From Microbacterium sp. ProA8 (GTDB lineage Bacteria > Actinomycetota > Actinomycetes > Actinomycetales > Microbacteriaceae): a stretch of DNA of 64,000 nt. The stretch covers positions 1,116,001-1,180,000 of the forward strand of contig NZ_CP157000.1 in NCBI RefSeq assembly GCF_039905635.1. Direction: 5' to 3'. Below are positions 1-15,000 of the stretch, one piece after another. Position numbers and translations under genes: made by a program. The notes below the pieces were generated by a model, which saw only the letters and a list, made by a program, of their open reading frames with translations, made no database searches and was not told the origin of the DNA. The stretch's first letter is position 1; every line of letters begins with the position of its first letter.

Positions 1-3000
1 CCCGAGCCGCCCGCGTCGCCGTTCGGCCCGAACTGCCGGCAGGTCACCACGGGGGCGACCCCGGGTGCGTCCGGCGGCTCGAACTCCTCCACGACGAGCA
101 CCAGCAGCACGAGCCTCGTCTGCGGTCCGGGCACGGTGAATCCCGGCACGATCGGGACGAACCCGTCGCCGGCGCCGACGCCGACGATCCCGGGTCTTCC
201 CACGCCGACGCCCACGCCGACGCCGCCCACGCCGCCGCAGCCGACCGTGCCGCCCGCGCCGACCCCGTCACCTTCGCCCACGCCCGCACCCACTCCCGCG
301 CCGGAGCCTTCGCCCGCGCCGCAGCCGACCGGAACGCCGGAGGCGTCCGGACGATGGGTCGGCGCCACCGCCGCGCTCGCGGTGCGTCCCTTCGAAGCGG
401 CGGGGCAGACGGCGGATGCCGCGACGGACGCGCCCGTCCCGGAACCCGCTCCCCAGCACGCGGTCCCGGCAGCCGAGCCGCCCGCACCCGCCGCTCCCGC
501 CCCGGCGGCCGAACCCGCTCCGGCGAACCCGTCACCGGCGGAGCCCCCGGCGGGCGAGACTCCCGCGACCGCTCCGGCCGCGACCGACCCGGCAACGACC
601 GACCCGGCGACGACCGACCCGTCGACGACGGATAGCGCCCCGACTGACGGCGCCACGACCGGCTCGACTGCGCCGGAAGGCACCGAGACGACCGACGGCG
701 CCACCGACCCGGCCGCACCCGCAACCGAGCCCGCCGCGACGCCCGAGGCGCCGGCGGCATGGTCGGTCACCGCGACGGGCGACGTCACCGTGACCACCGC
801 GGGCGACGACATCGTCATCACGGCCGACGGCGTGCAGACGCGCCGGGCCGCGGCATCCGTCTCGGCCATCGACATCACCGCCGGCGGCCGCGTCACGCTT
901 CCCGCAGCGCTGGGCCTCGCCGTCTCTGTGCACGGGGCCGCCGCGCTCGCCGTCAGCGGCAGCGGACTGACGTGGTCGAGCGACGGCGCCGGTGCGGGCC
1001 AGGTCTCGGGCGTCTCGTTCTCGGGCGTCGGCGAACTCGTCGCCGCCGGGGGAGGGCATCGCCTCACCGGGCCGGCCGCCGACACCACGTGGACGGTGAC
1101 GGGCGACGGCGCCGGCACCGTGGCGAGCCAGCGCTTCACGGGCTTCGCGTCGCTCCTCGGTGCGGCGGGCAACCGCGACGACTTCGTGATCGCGGGCGGC
1201 CACATCGGCTTCGTCCACGGCGGCGGGGGCGGATACGACGTCCTCCGGTTCACGGGCTCGCACGGCGCGATGATCTCGCGCCCGACCGGACCGCAGTCGG
1301 GGACGATCCGGCTGCAGGGTCGCGAGATCGCCTACGACGGCCTCGAGCCGGTCGGTCCGGCCGACGTCGCCGACTTCGACCTCGCCGACGCGACCGACGG
1401 CGACACCATCGAGATCGCGCCGGATGCCGGCAACGCCGGCTACCTGCTGGTGCGCAGCCTGGCCAACGCCTTCGAGTCGCACTCGGTGCGTCCGCTCGCC
1501 TCGTTCAAGGTCACCTCGACGGGCAAGGGCGCGGTGATCCGCATCGTCGGATCCCTCACCTTCCTCGGGGTGACGTTCCTCTTCGAGGCCACCCGGGTCG
1601 TGATGGACGCCGGCTCGACCCTCGATGCGGGCACCGGCGACGTCACCTTCACCGCGACCGATGCGTCGACGGACGACACCCCGGCACTCGCGGAGGTCGT
1701 GCTGACCGACGCCACGGTGCGCGGCGGAGACATCACCGCGACGGCCACGGCGACGAGCACCGTCGACACGGGTGCGACGGTGGGTCTCGCCCTGGGCGAG
1801 AGCACGTCGTCGGCGGCGGTCCGCCTGCAGGGTGCGACGCGCGTCGAGGCGACCGGATCGGTCGTGCTGCAGAGCACGTCGACCGCCACGCTGACCACGA
1901 CGTCCACCGGAACGGGAGCGGATGCCGCGGTGGATGCCGCCGTCGCCCACGCGACGATCGACAACGCAGCCACGACCGAGATCACCGACACGGCATCGGT
2001 GCAGGCGGGCGGCGCGGTGACGCTGTCGGCCAAGACCGTGACGACCGCGACCACGTCGGCCGACGCGACCGCCGCGACGGCCGGAGCGGGCATCGCCACC
2101 ACGGATGCCACGACCCGCACCGCTGCGACGATCGACACCGCGTCGGCGCAGGGCGTCGTCGCCGGCGGCCTGCTGACCCTGCTCGCCGATTCGATCCACG
2201 CTCTGTCGACGACGGCGAAGGCGAGCCCGGGCGGATCGACCGCGAACGGCACGAGCCCGAGCGCCACCACCGCCACCGCCGGCCAGCCCGGCGGTCTGGC
2301 CTCCGCCCCCGGTGGCACGATCGGCGTCGCGGGAGCGCTCGCCTTCTCGCAGCTCGACCAGCAGACGATCGCGACCCTCGGGTCGGCGACGCCGGCGGTG
2401 CCGTTCCAGAGCGGCACCGGCATCGGCGTCTCGGCCGTGTCGTCCGGCTCGGCCACGACCGACGCCGACGCCTCGGCGGTCGGCGGCTCCGCGGCCGGCG
2501 TCGGCGTCGCCGTCTCGGCGAACGTCGCGGACCTCGTCACTGAGGCCCGGATCCGCTCGGCGGCGCTGGGCGCACCGCAGGTCGAGGCATCCGCCGTCGC
2601 CGCCCCGCGCACGGCCGGCGAGACGAACGAGTACTCCGCCGAGGCGATCTCCGGAGCCGGCGGGGCGTCGAGCGTCGGCGCGGCGGGCTCGCTCGCCGTG
2701 AACGCCGCGACCCTGCTCACGCGCGCGGCGATCGACACGGGCGCGACCGTCACCGCGCCGACCGCCGACATCTCGCTCACCGCGCGCGCCGACAACGACA
2801 CGATCGCGCGAGCGATTCCGGGAGCGCAGGCGGGAGCGACCACCGGCGTCGGCGCGAGCGTCGCCCTCGACATCGTGAACGACGTGACGCGTGCAGAGGT
2901 CGCCGACGGCGTGACGCTGACCGGAGCGAAGGACCTGTCGCTGACGGCGGACACGACGGCACCGGCCACGACCGAGGCCCGGGGCGGCGTCGCCTCGGAC

Positions 3001-6000
3001 GCCGCGATCGCGACGGTGCTCGCCCTGACGATCTCGAACGTCTCGACGATCGCCCGACTGGGCACCGGTGCCCCGCTGAGCCTCGCCGGCACCTACACGT
3101 CGACCGCGACGCAGCGCGCACCACTCAGCACGACGGCCACCGGCAACGTCGACGCCGAGGACGGGGCGGCGGTCTCGGCCGTGCTCGCCCTGACCTTCGC
3201 CGACCACGCGGTGCGGTCGGAACTGGCGCGGGACATCGCCGCGGCGCTCGCGGTCATCCTGCGCGCGACGGCGCTGGCGTCGAGCGCCACGACGGCGACG
3301 TCTTCGGCGACGGGCGCGCCGGGTGAGGACGACCCGACGTCGCAAACGCCCGCCGCGCAGTCGGGCGATGCGCGCGCGTGGGCCGACGCACTCGCTCCGG
3401 CCGCCGGCGCCGCCGGCGACGGCACGGGCGGCAGCGGGTCGGTGCCGCTGCCGACGCCGAGCACGCCCCAGGGAGAGGTCACCGTCACCGCCGCCCTCGC
3501 GCTGAACGTCCACCACCTGACCGCCGACGTGTCGGTCTCGGGCATCTCGATCGAGGCACCCACCGTGACTCTCGAGGCGCTCGCGAACCTGTCGGCGGCT
3601 TCGACGGCGACGGGGTCCCCGTCGACGCGCGCACCTCCGGCCGGCACCTCGATCGCTGCGGCCGTTGCGATCAACCTCGCGGACGTCGACGTCCGCGCGG
3701 AGGTCGGCCCCTCCACCACCGTCACCGCCGACACGCTGCGGCTCTCCGCAGGCGTCGCCCCGCAGAACGCGGCGGGCGCGGCGGACGGCACCCACCGCTT
3801 CACCACCACCGCGACCGGCGGGCAGGGCGCGGGCGGCGATCTCGGAATCGCCGGCTCGGTCGCCCTCTCGGTCATCGTCCTCCGCAGCGCCGCAGGACTC
3901 ACCGCCGGACCGGATGCTCCCGTCGTCACCTTCGCGGGAGCGACCCGTTCTCTCGTCGTCGAGGCGTCGTCCTCCGCCGAGACCGTCTCGCGGGCACTTC
4001 TGTCCGACACCGGGGCCGGCACGCCGACCACCGGCATCGGGGCGGCGTTCGCGCTCACGAGCGTCGACCACATCACCGTGGCGGCAGTCGGAGCGGACGC
4101 GGTGCTCACCGGCACCGACGACCTCACCTTGACCGCGAACGCCGCCGACGTCGCCCGCAGCGAGGCCCAGGGGTCGGCGCGAGGCGCGGACGCTGCGATC
4201 GCTCCGTTCTCGGCCGTGACGCTCTCGACCGTCACCACCCGCGCCGAGCTGGCCGCCGGCGCCGTCACCGCACTCACCGGCGCTCTCGCCGTCTCGGCCG
4301 CGCAGCGTGCGACCGCTTCCAGCACGGCGACGTCGGCGACCGGAACCACGGCGGGAACGGCCGTCGGCGCCGCGCTCGCCGTCACCGTGGCGAACCACGG
4401 CGTGCAGGCGACCCTGGGCCGCGCCCTCGACGTCGTGGGAACGGTGACACTCACCGCGACGTCGGTGTCGGCATCCGTCGCCACCGCCACCGCCTCGGCG
4501 GCCGGAGCGCCCGAGAACGCCGGCGACTCGGGCGACCCCGCGAACCCCGGCGGAGCAGCGGGCGACGGCGTCGACCAGGCGGTGACCGGCGCGCGCGATC
4601 ACGCCGACACCGTGGCCACGGCGGCCGGCGGCAGCGGATCCGGCACGGCGGCCACGCCGAGCGCGGCGTCGTCGCAGGGCCAGGTCAACGCCGCCGCCGC
4701 GATCGCCGTGGTCGTCGCGACCGTCTCGGTCCAGGCATCCGTCGCCGCCGCGCTCACCGCGGACGGAGCCGTGACGATCATCGCGGGCGAGAATAGCGAC
4801 GCTGCCTCGAGCGCCGACGGCTCGGCGTCGCAGGGCACCGACGCGACGATCGGGGCCGCCGTCGCGCTGACCTTCGCGACGGTGGTCAACCGCGCACTCA
4901 TCGCGACGGGCGGGGCCGTCACGGCCCCGAGCCTCACCGTCCTCGCGCGCACCCACGTCGACGGCGCCGACACCACCTCGACGTTCGGCGCCGCGTCGGT
5001 CGCGGGAGCCGGCGGCGGCAAGCTCTCGGTCGCCGGCAGCCTCGCGATCGCCATCGTCGACCACGACACGCTCGCGTCGATCGACGGCTCGGCCGGCGGC
5101 GGCGCCGTCACGGTCACCGCCACGGGCGTCGTCGCGAGCAACGTCACGGCCCTTCCTGCGGGCGCGGGAGTGACGGATGCCGCAGACCTCGGTCTCGGCG
5201 CCGCGGTCGCGCTGTCGCTGTTCACGGTGGACGCCGTCGCGGGGCTCGGCGACGGCGGCACGCTCACCGCGCCGACGTCGCTCACCGTCACGGCCGAGTC
5301 GACGACGACCGCCACCGCCGAGGCGCGCATGGGCGCCTCGGGCGGCGGCGTGGCGATCACGCCGGCCGTCGCCATCACGCTGTCGACGGTCACCGCCCGT
5401 GCGCGGATCGGCACCGGCCCCCTCGCCACGGTGAGTGGCCCGGTGACGGTGAGCGCGCGCCAGACCGCCACCGCCGGAACGGTCGCCGGGGCGATCGTCG
5501 TCGGAGCAGGCGACGCCGGCGTCGGCGTGGCCCTGGCACTCACGGTCGCCAACCACGCCGTCGCCACCGAGCTCGCGCGCAGCCTCACCGCGAACGCCGT
5601 CACGCTCACCGCCGTGGGGGTGACGGATGCCGCGTCCACCTCGACCGCGTCGAGCGCCGGCGCCCCCGAGAACGCCGCGGACTCCGGCGATCCGTCCAGC
5701 CCGGGCGGTGCGGCCGGCACGGGTGTCGACGACACCGTCGCCGCCGAGCGCGCGCACGCCGATGCCACGTCGGCCGCACACGGCGGACCCGGGACGGGCG
5801 CCGCGACGACCCCGAGCGCCTCGTCGTCGCAGGGCGGCGTCAACGCGGCCGCCGCGATCGCGATCACCCTCGCCACGGCGCGCAGCGCGGTCGACCTGGC
5901 CGCGGGCATCGCGGTCACCGCGACGGGCGCGGTCGCGCTGACGAGCCGGGCGAACATCGACGCCGCCTCGAACGCCGACGGCTCCGCGTCGCAGGGCGCC

Positions 6001-9000
6001 GACGCCACGATCGGCGCAGCCGTCGCCGTCACGCGTGCCGAGGTCGACACCGACGCCGTCGTGCCCGCCGGCGTCTCGATCACCGCGGGCGCGCTCACGC
6101 TCACGGCCGGCACGACGCCCGACACCGGCGACGAGACCTCGACCTTCGGCGCGCGGTCGGTGGCCGGCGCCGGCGGAGGCAAGGTGTCGGTCGCGGGGTC
6201 GTTCGCGCTCGCGATCGTGAACCACCGCACGCGCGCGGCGATGGCGGGAACCGCGACGGTCTCCGGAGCCATCGTGACCGTCGCCGCATCCTCCGCGCGT
6301 GCGACGGACGTCAAGGCCCTGCCGGCAGGGGCGGGGGTGACCGGTGCGACCGACCTGGGGATCGGTGCGGCGGTCGCCCTCGCTGTCGTGACAGCGGCCA
6401 CCCTCGCCGAGATCGCCGACGGCGGCACGGTCACGGGCGCGGGGTCGGTCGATGTCACCGCAGCGTCGACCGCGACCGACGCCGTCGAGGCGCGCATGGG
6501 GGCGTCGGGCGGCGGAGTCGCGGTCTCGCCCGCGGTCGCCGTCGCTCTCGCCACGCTGGGCACGACCGCGCGGATCGGTACCGGTCCGGCGCTCGTGGCG
6601 ACCGGCGCGGTCATGGTCTCGGCCATCCAGAAGGCCACGACGTCGGCGACGGCCGGCGCCATCGTCGTCGCCGCGGGCGACGCGGGCATCGGTGCCGCGC
6701 TGGCGCTCGCCATCGCGAACCCGACCGTGCAGGCGCAGTGGGCGCGCGCGATCACGGCGGCCGCGGCGACCCTGCGCGCGTCCAGCGTCTCGGCGACCAC
6801 CACAGTCGCCACCGCCTCGTCGGCCGGCGCTCCCGAGAACGACGCCGACTCGGGCGATGCCGCGAACCCCGGCGGCGCGGCCGGCACCGGTGTCGACGGC
6901 GCGGTGGCGGCGGAGCGCACCCACGCCGATTCGACGGCGACGGCGAACGGCGGCGCCACGTCCGGTGCGACGGCCACGCCGAGCGCGTCGTCGTCGCAGG
7001 GCGGCGTGAACGCCGCGGCCGCGATCGCAATCACTCTCGTGAGCGCCACCAGCCGCACCCTCATCGATCCGGGTGTCGTCGTCACGACCAGCGGCGCCGT
7101 GACCCTCGAGAGCCTCGCCAACACCGACGCGTCGTCGTCGGCCGACGGATCGGCGTCGCAGGGCGCCGACGCGACGATCGGGGCCGCTGTCGCGATCACC
7201 CTCGCCGACGTCGTCAACGCCGCCGTGCTTCCGGCAGGCGCCACGCTGCTGGCCGGCTCTCTCGTCGTCACCGCCGGGGTCGCCGTCGACGGCGCGGACC
7301 AGACCGCGACGTTCGGCGCGCGGGCCGTGTCGGGTGCCGGCGGCGGCAAGGTCTCGGTGGCCGGGTCGTTCGCCCTCGCGATCGTCGACCACGACACGCG
7401 TGCCTCCCTGGCCGGAGCGGCGACGCTGACCGGCGGAGCTGCCGCGGTCACCGCCGCCAGCCGCACCGCGACGACGGTCTCGGCGCTTCCCGCCGGCATC
7501 GGCGTCACGGATGCCGGCGATCTCGGGGTCGGGGCATCCGTCGCTCTCGCCCTCGTCACCGACCGCACCACGGCTGAGCTGGCCGACGGCGGCACGCTCA
7601 CCGGCGCCTCATCGCTCACCATCTCGGCGACGTCCGAGACCACCGTCACCGTCGAGGCGCGGATGGGCGCGCAGGGCGGAGACGTGGCCCTGTCGCCCGC
7701 CGTGGCCGTCGGCCTCTCGACCGTGTCGACCAGCGCGCGCGTCGGGACGGGCGCACCCCTCTCGGTGACCGGCGCGCTCGACCTCGCCGCGACGCAGACC
7801 TCGACCGCCTCCGTGACCTCGTCGTCGCAGGTGCTCGCCGCCGGCGATGCCGGCATCGGCCTCGCCCTCGCGCTTCTGATCGCCCAGCACGGCGTGCTCG
7901 CCGCGCTCGCGCGCAGCGCCACGGGCGGTTCGGCGTCGCTCCGGGCGACCAGCCGCTCGACCTCGGCCGCGAACGCCTCGGCGTCGGCCGGCGGCGCCCC
8001 CGGCAGCTCCGGTGGCGGAGGCGGGTCGGGGACCGGCGTCGACGACGCCGTCGCCGCCGAACGCGCGCACGCCGACACGACGTCGACCGCACACGGCGGA
8101 TCTGGAACGGGCGCTGCAGCAACGCCGAGCGTGTCGTCGTCGCAGGGCGGCGTCAATGCCGCCGCGGCGGTCGCGGTGACGCTCGCCACGGTCGATGCCG
8201 CCGCCTCCCTCGGCTCCGGTGCGACGCTGACGGTGGCCGGCGCCGCAGAGCTCGCGAGCGCCGCGAACACGGACGCGGCCTCGTCGGCCGACGGCTCGGC
8301 GTCGCAGGGCGCGGACGCCACGATCGGCGCCGCCGTCGCCCTCACGCTGGCCACGGTGACCAACCGGGCGGTCGTGCCCACGGGTGCAGCGGTGGTCGCG
8401 GGCTCGCTCGTCGTCTCGGCGGGCGTCGCGCCGAACGGCGCCGACACGACCTCGACCATCGGTGCGCAGTCCGTCGCCGGCGCCGGCGGCGGCGACGTAT
8501 CGGTCGCCGGCTCGTTCGCCCTGGCGGTCGTGAACCAGACCACCCGCGCGGGCATCGACGGCTCGGTGACGCTGACCGGCGGCGACGTGACGGTCTCGGC
8601 GACGAGCGCCGTGGCGACGACCGTGAAGGCGCTTCCGGCGGGAGCGGGTGTGACGGATGCCGGCGACCTGGGCTTCGGCGCATCCGTCGCGCTGGCGCTG
8701 ATCACCGACAAGACGGCGGCCGAGCTCGGCGACGGGTCGTCGGTCTCGGGCGCCCGCGATCTGACGCTCGCCGCGACCGCGACCGACTCCGCGATCGTCG
8801 AGGCGCGGATGGGTGCCGCGGGCGGCGGCGTGGCGCTGTCTCCGGCGGTGGCGGTCGCGCTGTCGAATGTCACGACGTGGACGCGCCTGGGGACCGGTGT
8901 GCTCACGCTGACCGGGTCGCTGACCGCGACGGCGACGCAGACCGCGACGGCCGGCACGACGGCGTCGGCGGCGGTGCTCGGCGCGGGTGACGCGGGCGTC

Positions 9001-12000
9001 GGCGTCGGGCTGGCGCTGAACATCGCGAACCACACGGTGACGTCGTCGCTGCTGCGGAGCGTCTCCGTCGGCGGCGCGGTGACGCTGAGGGCGTCGAGCG
9101 CGTCGACGTCGACGTCGAGTGCGTCGGCCTCGGCGGCGGGGGCGCCCGAGAACTCCAGCGGCGGCGGAGCCGGCGGCGGGGTGGACGGCGCGGTGGCCGC
9201 GGAGCGCGCGCACGCCGACAGCGCATCGACGGCGAACGGCGGCGACGGTGCAGGGTCTGCGACGGCGCCGAGTGCGTCGTCGTCGCAGGGCGGCGTGAAC
9301 GTCGCTGCGGCGATCGCGATCACCCTCTCGACCGTCCGCGCCGAGACGCTGATCGCGGGCGGTGTCGGCGTCACCGCAGCGGGGACGGTGACCCTGGCGA
9401 CTTCGGCGAACACGGATGCCGCATCCTCCGCCGACGGTTCGGCGTCGCAGGGCGCCGATGCGACCATCGGGGCCGCGGTCGCGATCACGCTGGCGGACGT
9501 CGTCAACCATGCCGTCGTGCCGGCCGGCGTGACCATCACCGCCGGCGACCTCGTCGTCTCCGCGATGATGACGGCGAACGGCGCCGACACGATCGCGACG
9601 ATCGACGCGCAGTCGATCGCAGGCGCGGGCGGCGGCAGCGTGTCGGTCGCCGGATCGTTCGCCCTCGCGGTCGTCAACCACATCACGCGTGCCGCCATCG
9701 ACGGCATGGTGAACCTCACGAGCAGCGACGTCACGGTGACCGCATCGAGCGCCGTGTCGACGACGGTGAAGGCGCTTCCCGCGGGAGCCGGGGTGACGGA
9801 TGCCGGAGACTTCGGCTTCGGCGCCTCCGTGGCGCTGGCGCTGATCACCGACAAGACGACGGCCGAGCTCGGGGACGGGGCGCAGATCACCGGCGCAGAG
9901 GACATCGTCCTCACCGCGAGCGCGACCGACACCGCGACGACCGAGGCGCGGATGGGCGCAGCGGGCGGCGACGTCGCGCTGTCGCCCGCGGTCGCCGTGA
10001 CCCTGTCGAACGTGACCACGACGAGCCGGCTCGGCGCGGGCGGCGTGCTCGCACTCTCGGGTTCGCTCACCGCGACGGCGACGCAGAACGCGACGGCGAG
10101 CACAACCGCGTCCGCGGCCGTGCTGGGAGCCGGTGACGCGGGCGTCGGTGTCGGCCTGGCGCTCACGATCGCGAACCACACGGTCGTCTCCGCTCTCGCA
10201 CGCGGGGTCACGGCCGCCGCTGTGACGCTGGGCGCGTCGAGTGTGTCGTCCTCGTCGTCGAGCGCCTCGGCGTCGGCGGCGGGGGCGCCGGAGAACTCCA
10301 GCGGCGGCGGAGCGGGAACCGGCGTCGACAGTGCGGTGGCCGCGGAGCGCGCGCACGTCGACAGCGCATCGACGGCGAACGGCGGCGACGGCGCGGGTTC
10401 CGCGACCGCGCCGAGCGCGTCGTCGTCGCAGGGCGGCGTGAACGTCGCGGCGGCGATCGCGATCACCCTCTCGACTGTCCGCGCCGAGACGCAGCTGTCG
10501 CCGGGGATCACGGTGAACACCCAGGGCACCGTCACGCTTTCCAGCTCGGCGAACACGGATGCCGCGTCCGCCGCGGACGGCTCTGCGTCGCAGGGCGCCG
10601 ATGCGACCATCGGGGCCGCGGTCGCGATCACGCTGGTCGATGTGACCAACCGCGCGACCGTTCCGGCGGGCGTCACGATCACGGCGCAGTCGCTCGTCGC
10701 GACGGCGGGCGTCACGGCGAACGGCGCCGATACGACCGCCACGATCGGCGCGCAGTCGATCGCAGGCGCCGGCGGAGGCAGCGTGTCGGTCGCCGGATCC
10801 TTCGCCCTCGCCGTGGTGAACCACCTCACCCGCGCCGACATCGACGGCACCGTCAGCCTCACCGGCGGCGACGCCACGCTCACGTCCACCAGCAGCGTCG
10901 CGACGACGGTGAAGGCCCTTCCGGCGGGGGCCGGGGTGACGGATGCCGGCGACTTCGGCTTCGGCGCATCCGTGGCGCTGGCGCTCATCACCGACAAGAC
11001 GTCGGCCGAGCTCGGCGACGGCGGCACGCTCACCGGCGCGCGTCACCTGACCCTCACGGCGACGGCGACCGACGCGGCGACGACCGAGGCGCGGATGGGG
11101 GCGGCAGGCGGCGATGTCGCCCTGTCGCCCGCCGTCGCGGTCACCCTGTCGAACATCACGACCACGACCCGCCTCGGGACGGGGGCGCTCTCGCTCACCG
11201 GCTCGTTGACCGCGACGGCGACGCAGACCGCGACGGCAACCACGACCGCCTCCGCCGCGGTGCTGGGGGCCGCAGACGCGGGTGTCGGTGTCGGCCTGGC
11301 GCTCACGATCGCGAACCACACCGTGACGAGCGATCTCGCTCGAAGCGTCGCGGCCGGCGGCGACGTCACCCTCCGCGCGTCGAGTGTGTCGTCCTCGTCG
11401 TCGAGCGCCTCGGCGTCGGCGGCGGGTGCGCCCGAGAACTCCAGCGGCGGCGGAGCCGGCACCGGCGTCGACAGCGCGGTGGCCGCGGAGCGGGCGCACG
11501 TCGACAGCGCATCGACGGCGAACGGCGGCGACGGCGCGGGTTCCGCGACCGCGCCGAGTGCGTCGTCGTCGCAGGGCGGCGTGAACGTCGCTGCGGCGAT
11601 CGCGATCACCCTCTCGACCGTCCGCGCCGAGACCCTCATCGCGAGCGGTCTGGCGGTCACGGCCGGAGGCACGGCCACCCTGGTCACGTCGGCCAACACG
11701 GATGCCGCATCCTCCGCCGACGGTTCGGCGTCGCAAGGTGCGGACGCGCCCATCGGGGCCGCGGTCGCCATCACGCTGGCGGACGTCGTCAATCAGGCCG
11801 TCGTGCCGGCCGGCGTCACGGTCACGGCGCAGTCGCTCGTCGCGACGGCGGGCGTCACCCCGAACGGCGCCGATACGACCGCCACGATCGGCGCGCAGTC
11901 GATCGCAGGCGCCGGCGGAGGCAGCGTGTCGGTCGCCGGATCCTTCGCCCTCGCCGTGGTGAACCACCTCACGCGCGCCGCGATCGACGGCACCGTCGCC

Positions 12001-15000
12001 CTCACCGGCGGCGACGCCACGCTGGGCGCGACGAGCATCGTCGTCACCACCGTCAAGGCGCTGCCGGCCGGCGCGGGCGTCACCGCGGCCGGCGACCTCG
12101 GCTTCGGGGCATCCGTCGCCCTCGCCCTCATCACCGACAAGACGACCGCCGAGCTGACGGACGGCAGCACGCTCACGGGCGCCCGCAACCTCACCCTCAC
12201 GGCCACGGCCACCGACACGGCGACCGCCGAAGCGCGCATGGGTGCCGCCGGCGGCGACGTGGCACTCGCTCCCGCGGTCGCGGTCGCACTCTCGAACGTG
12301 ACGACCACCACCCGTATCGGCACCGGGGCGCTGACGCTCACCGGCTCCCTCGCCGCGAGCGCGATCCAGACCGCGACGGCGGGTTCGACGGCGTCGACGT
12401 CCACCGTCGGCGCCGCTGACGCGGCGATCGGCGTGGCGCTCGCCCTCACGATCGCGAACCACATCGCCCTGACCACCCTCGCCCGCAACGTCACCGCCGG
12501 CGCGGACGTCTCGCTGCGCGCCGCCAGTGTCTCGGGCTCGGCATCGACCGCCTCCGCTTCGGCGGCGGGTGCGCCGCAGAGCACCGGCGGCGGTGGCTCA
12601 TCCGGCTCCGGCGTCACCGATGCCGTCGCGGCCGAGCGCGCGCACGCCGACAGCACCTCGACGGCCAACGGCGGCGACGGCGCCGGCACGGCGACGGCGC
12701 CCCGCCCTGAGTCGTCCCAGGGCGAGGTGAATGCCGCAGCGGCGGTCGCCATCACGCTGGCGACGGTCCGGTCCGAGACGATCGTCGCACCCGGCGTCAC
12801 CACCATCCAGGCCGCCGGGACCGTCACGCTGGCGAGCTCGGCCAACACCGATGCGGCGTCCGCCGCGGACGGCTCAGCCTCTCAGGGCGCCGACGCCACG
12901 ATCGGGGCCGCGGTCGCGATCACCCTGGCGAACGTCCTGAACCAGGCGATCATCCCCGCCACGCTCACCGTGACCGCGGGCGGACTGGTCGTCTCGGCGA
13001 CCGTGACCGCTGCGGGCGCCGACACGACCGCGACGTTCGGTGCGCGATCCGTCGCCGGGGCCGGCGGCGGCGACGTCTCGGTCGCGGGATCGTTCGCCCT
13101 CGCCATCGTCAACCACACGACCCGCGCCGGCATCGACGGCACCGTCGTGCTCACCGGCGGAGACGTCGCGCTGACGGCCGCCAGCGCGACCGCGACGACG
13201 GTCGCGGCGTTGCCCGCCGGCGCAGGGGTGACCGATGCGGGTGACTTCGGGTTCGGGGCATCCGTGGCGCTCTCGCTCCTCACCCACCGCACATCGGCCG
13301 ACATCGCCGACGGCGTCAGCCTCACGGGCGCCCGCCATCTGTCGCTCACCGCGACCGCGACGGACGCGGCGGTCACCGAGGCGCGCATGGGAGCCGCCGG
13401 TGGCGACGTGGCCCTCGCCCCGGCCGTCGCGATCACGCTCTCGAACGTCACGACGTGGACGCGCATCGGCACCGGCTCGCTCACGCTCAGCGGCAGTCTC
13501 TCGATGTCGGCGACGCAGAAGGCCACCGCCGGCACCACCGCGTCGGCCGCCGTGCTCGACGCGGCCGATGCCGCGATCGGCGTCTCGCTCGCCCTCACGA
13601 TCGCGAACCACACCGTGACGACCGCGCTCGGCCGTGACACCACGGCGGGCGTCGACGTCCTGCTGCGAGCGTCGAGCGTCTCGGAGTCCTCGGCGACGGC
13701 ATCCGCTTCCGCTGCGGGCGCCCCCGAGAACGACGAGGACTCCGGGGATGCCTCGAACCCGGGCGGCGCGGCCGGCACCGGTGTGAACGAGCTCGCGGCG
13801 GCGGAGCGCGCGCACGCCGACGACGTCGCGAACGCCCACGGCGGCGAGGCGTCGGGGGATCAGGCAGCGCCCACGGCGCAGTCCAGCGACGGCGCCGTCA
13901 ATGTGGCGGCGGCGATCGCGATCACGATCGCGACCGTGCGGGCCGAGACCATCGTCGAGCCCGTCGTCTCCGCCCTGACCGCCGGCGGCACGGTCACGCT
14001 GGCCTCGTCGGCCAACACGGACGCGGCCACCTCCGCCGACGGCTCCGCGTCGGAGGGCGGCGACGCCGCGATCGGCGCGGCCGTCGCCCTCACGCTCGCG
14101 AACGTGTCGAACCGGGCGGTCGTGCCCGCCACGCTCACTGTGACGGCGCGCGACCTCGTCGCCTCCGCCACCGTCACGGCCGACGGTGGCGACGTCACCG
14201 CCACGATGGGGGCGCAGGCGGTATCGGGCGCGGGCGGCGGCAAGATCTCGGTCGCGGGCTCGTTCGCCCTGGCGGTGGTGAACCACACCACCCGTGCCGC
14301 AGTCGACGGCACGGTCGTCCTGACCGGCGGCGATGTGACGCTCACCGCGGCGAGCGCGGTGGCGAGCACCGTCAAGGCGCTGCCCCACGGCGACGGCGTC
14401 GTCGCGACGGGAGATGCCGGGGTCGGGGCATCCATCGCCCTCAACCTCGTGACCGACCGCACGAGCGCCGAGATCTCAGACGGCGTCAGCCTCGCCGGCG
14501 CCCGCAACGTGACGCTCACCGCGACGGCCACCGACGCCGCGACCACCGAGGCGCGCATGGGCGCCAAAGGCGGCGACGTCGCCATCTCGCCGGCCGTCGC
14601 CATCACGCTCTCGAACGTGACGACGTGGACGCGCATCGGCACCGGCGTGCTGACGATCACCGGCAGCCTTGCCATGTCGGCGAGTCAGAAGGCGTCGGCC
14701 GACACCACCGCATCGGCGGCGGCGCTCGATGCCGCGGATGCCGCGATCGGCGTCTCGCTCGCGCTCACCATCGCCAACCACGCGGTCACCTCGGCTCTGG
14801 GCCGCAACGTCACCGCCGGCGCGAACGTCGGCCTCGCCGCCTTCGGTGTCTCGGCGTCGAGCGCCCGTGCGTCGGCCTCGGCGGCCGGTGCCCCCGAGAA
14901 CGAGGACTCCGGCGACCCGGGCAACCCCGGCGGAGGATCCGGCACCGGCGTCGACCAGCTTGCGCAGCGCGAGCGTGAGAACGCCGACGACGTCTCGACC

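Noticed and set aside
532..11033. Long antisense and + strand alternative frames over the repeats (for example 532-7392 and 4599-11033)
   Set aside because: Their repeats only echo the DNA periodicity of the true frame. The true frame alone has coherent domains and a sorting signal.
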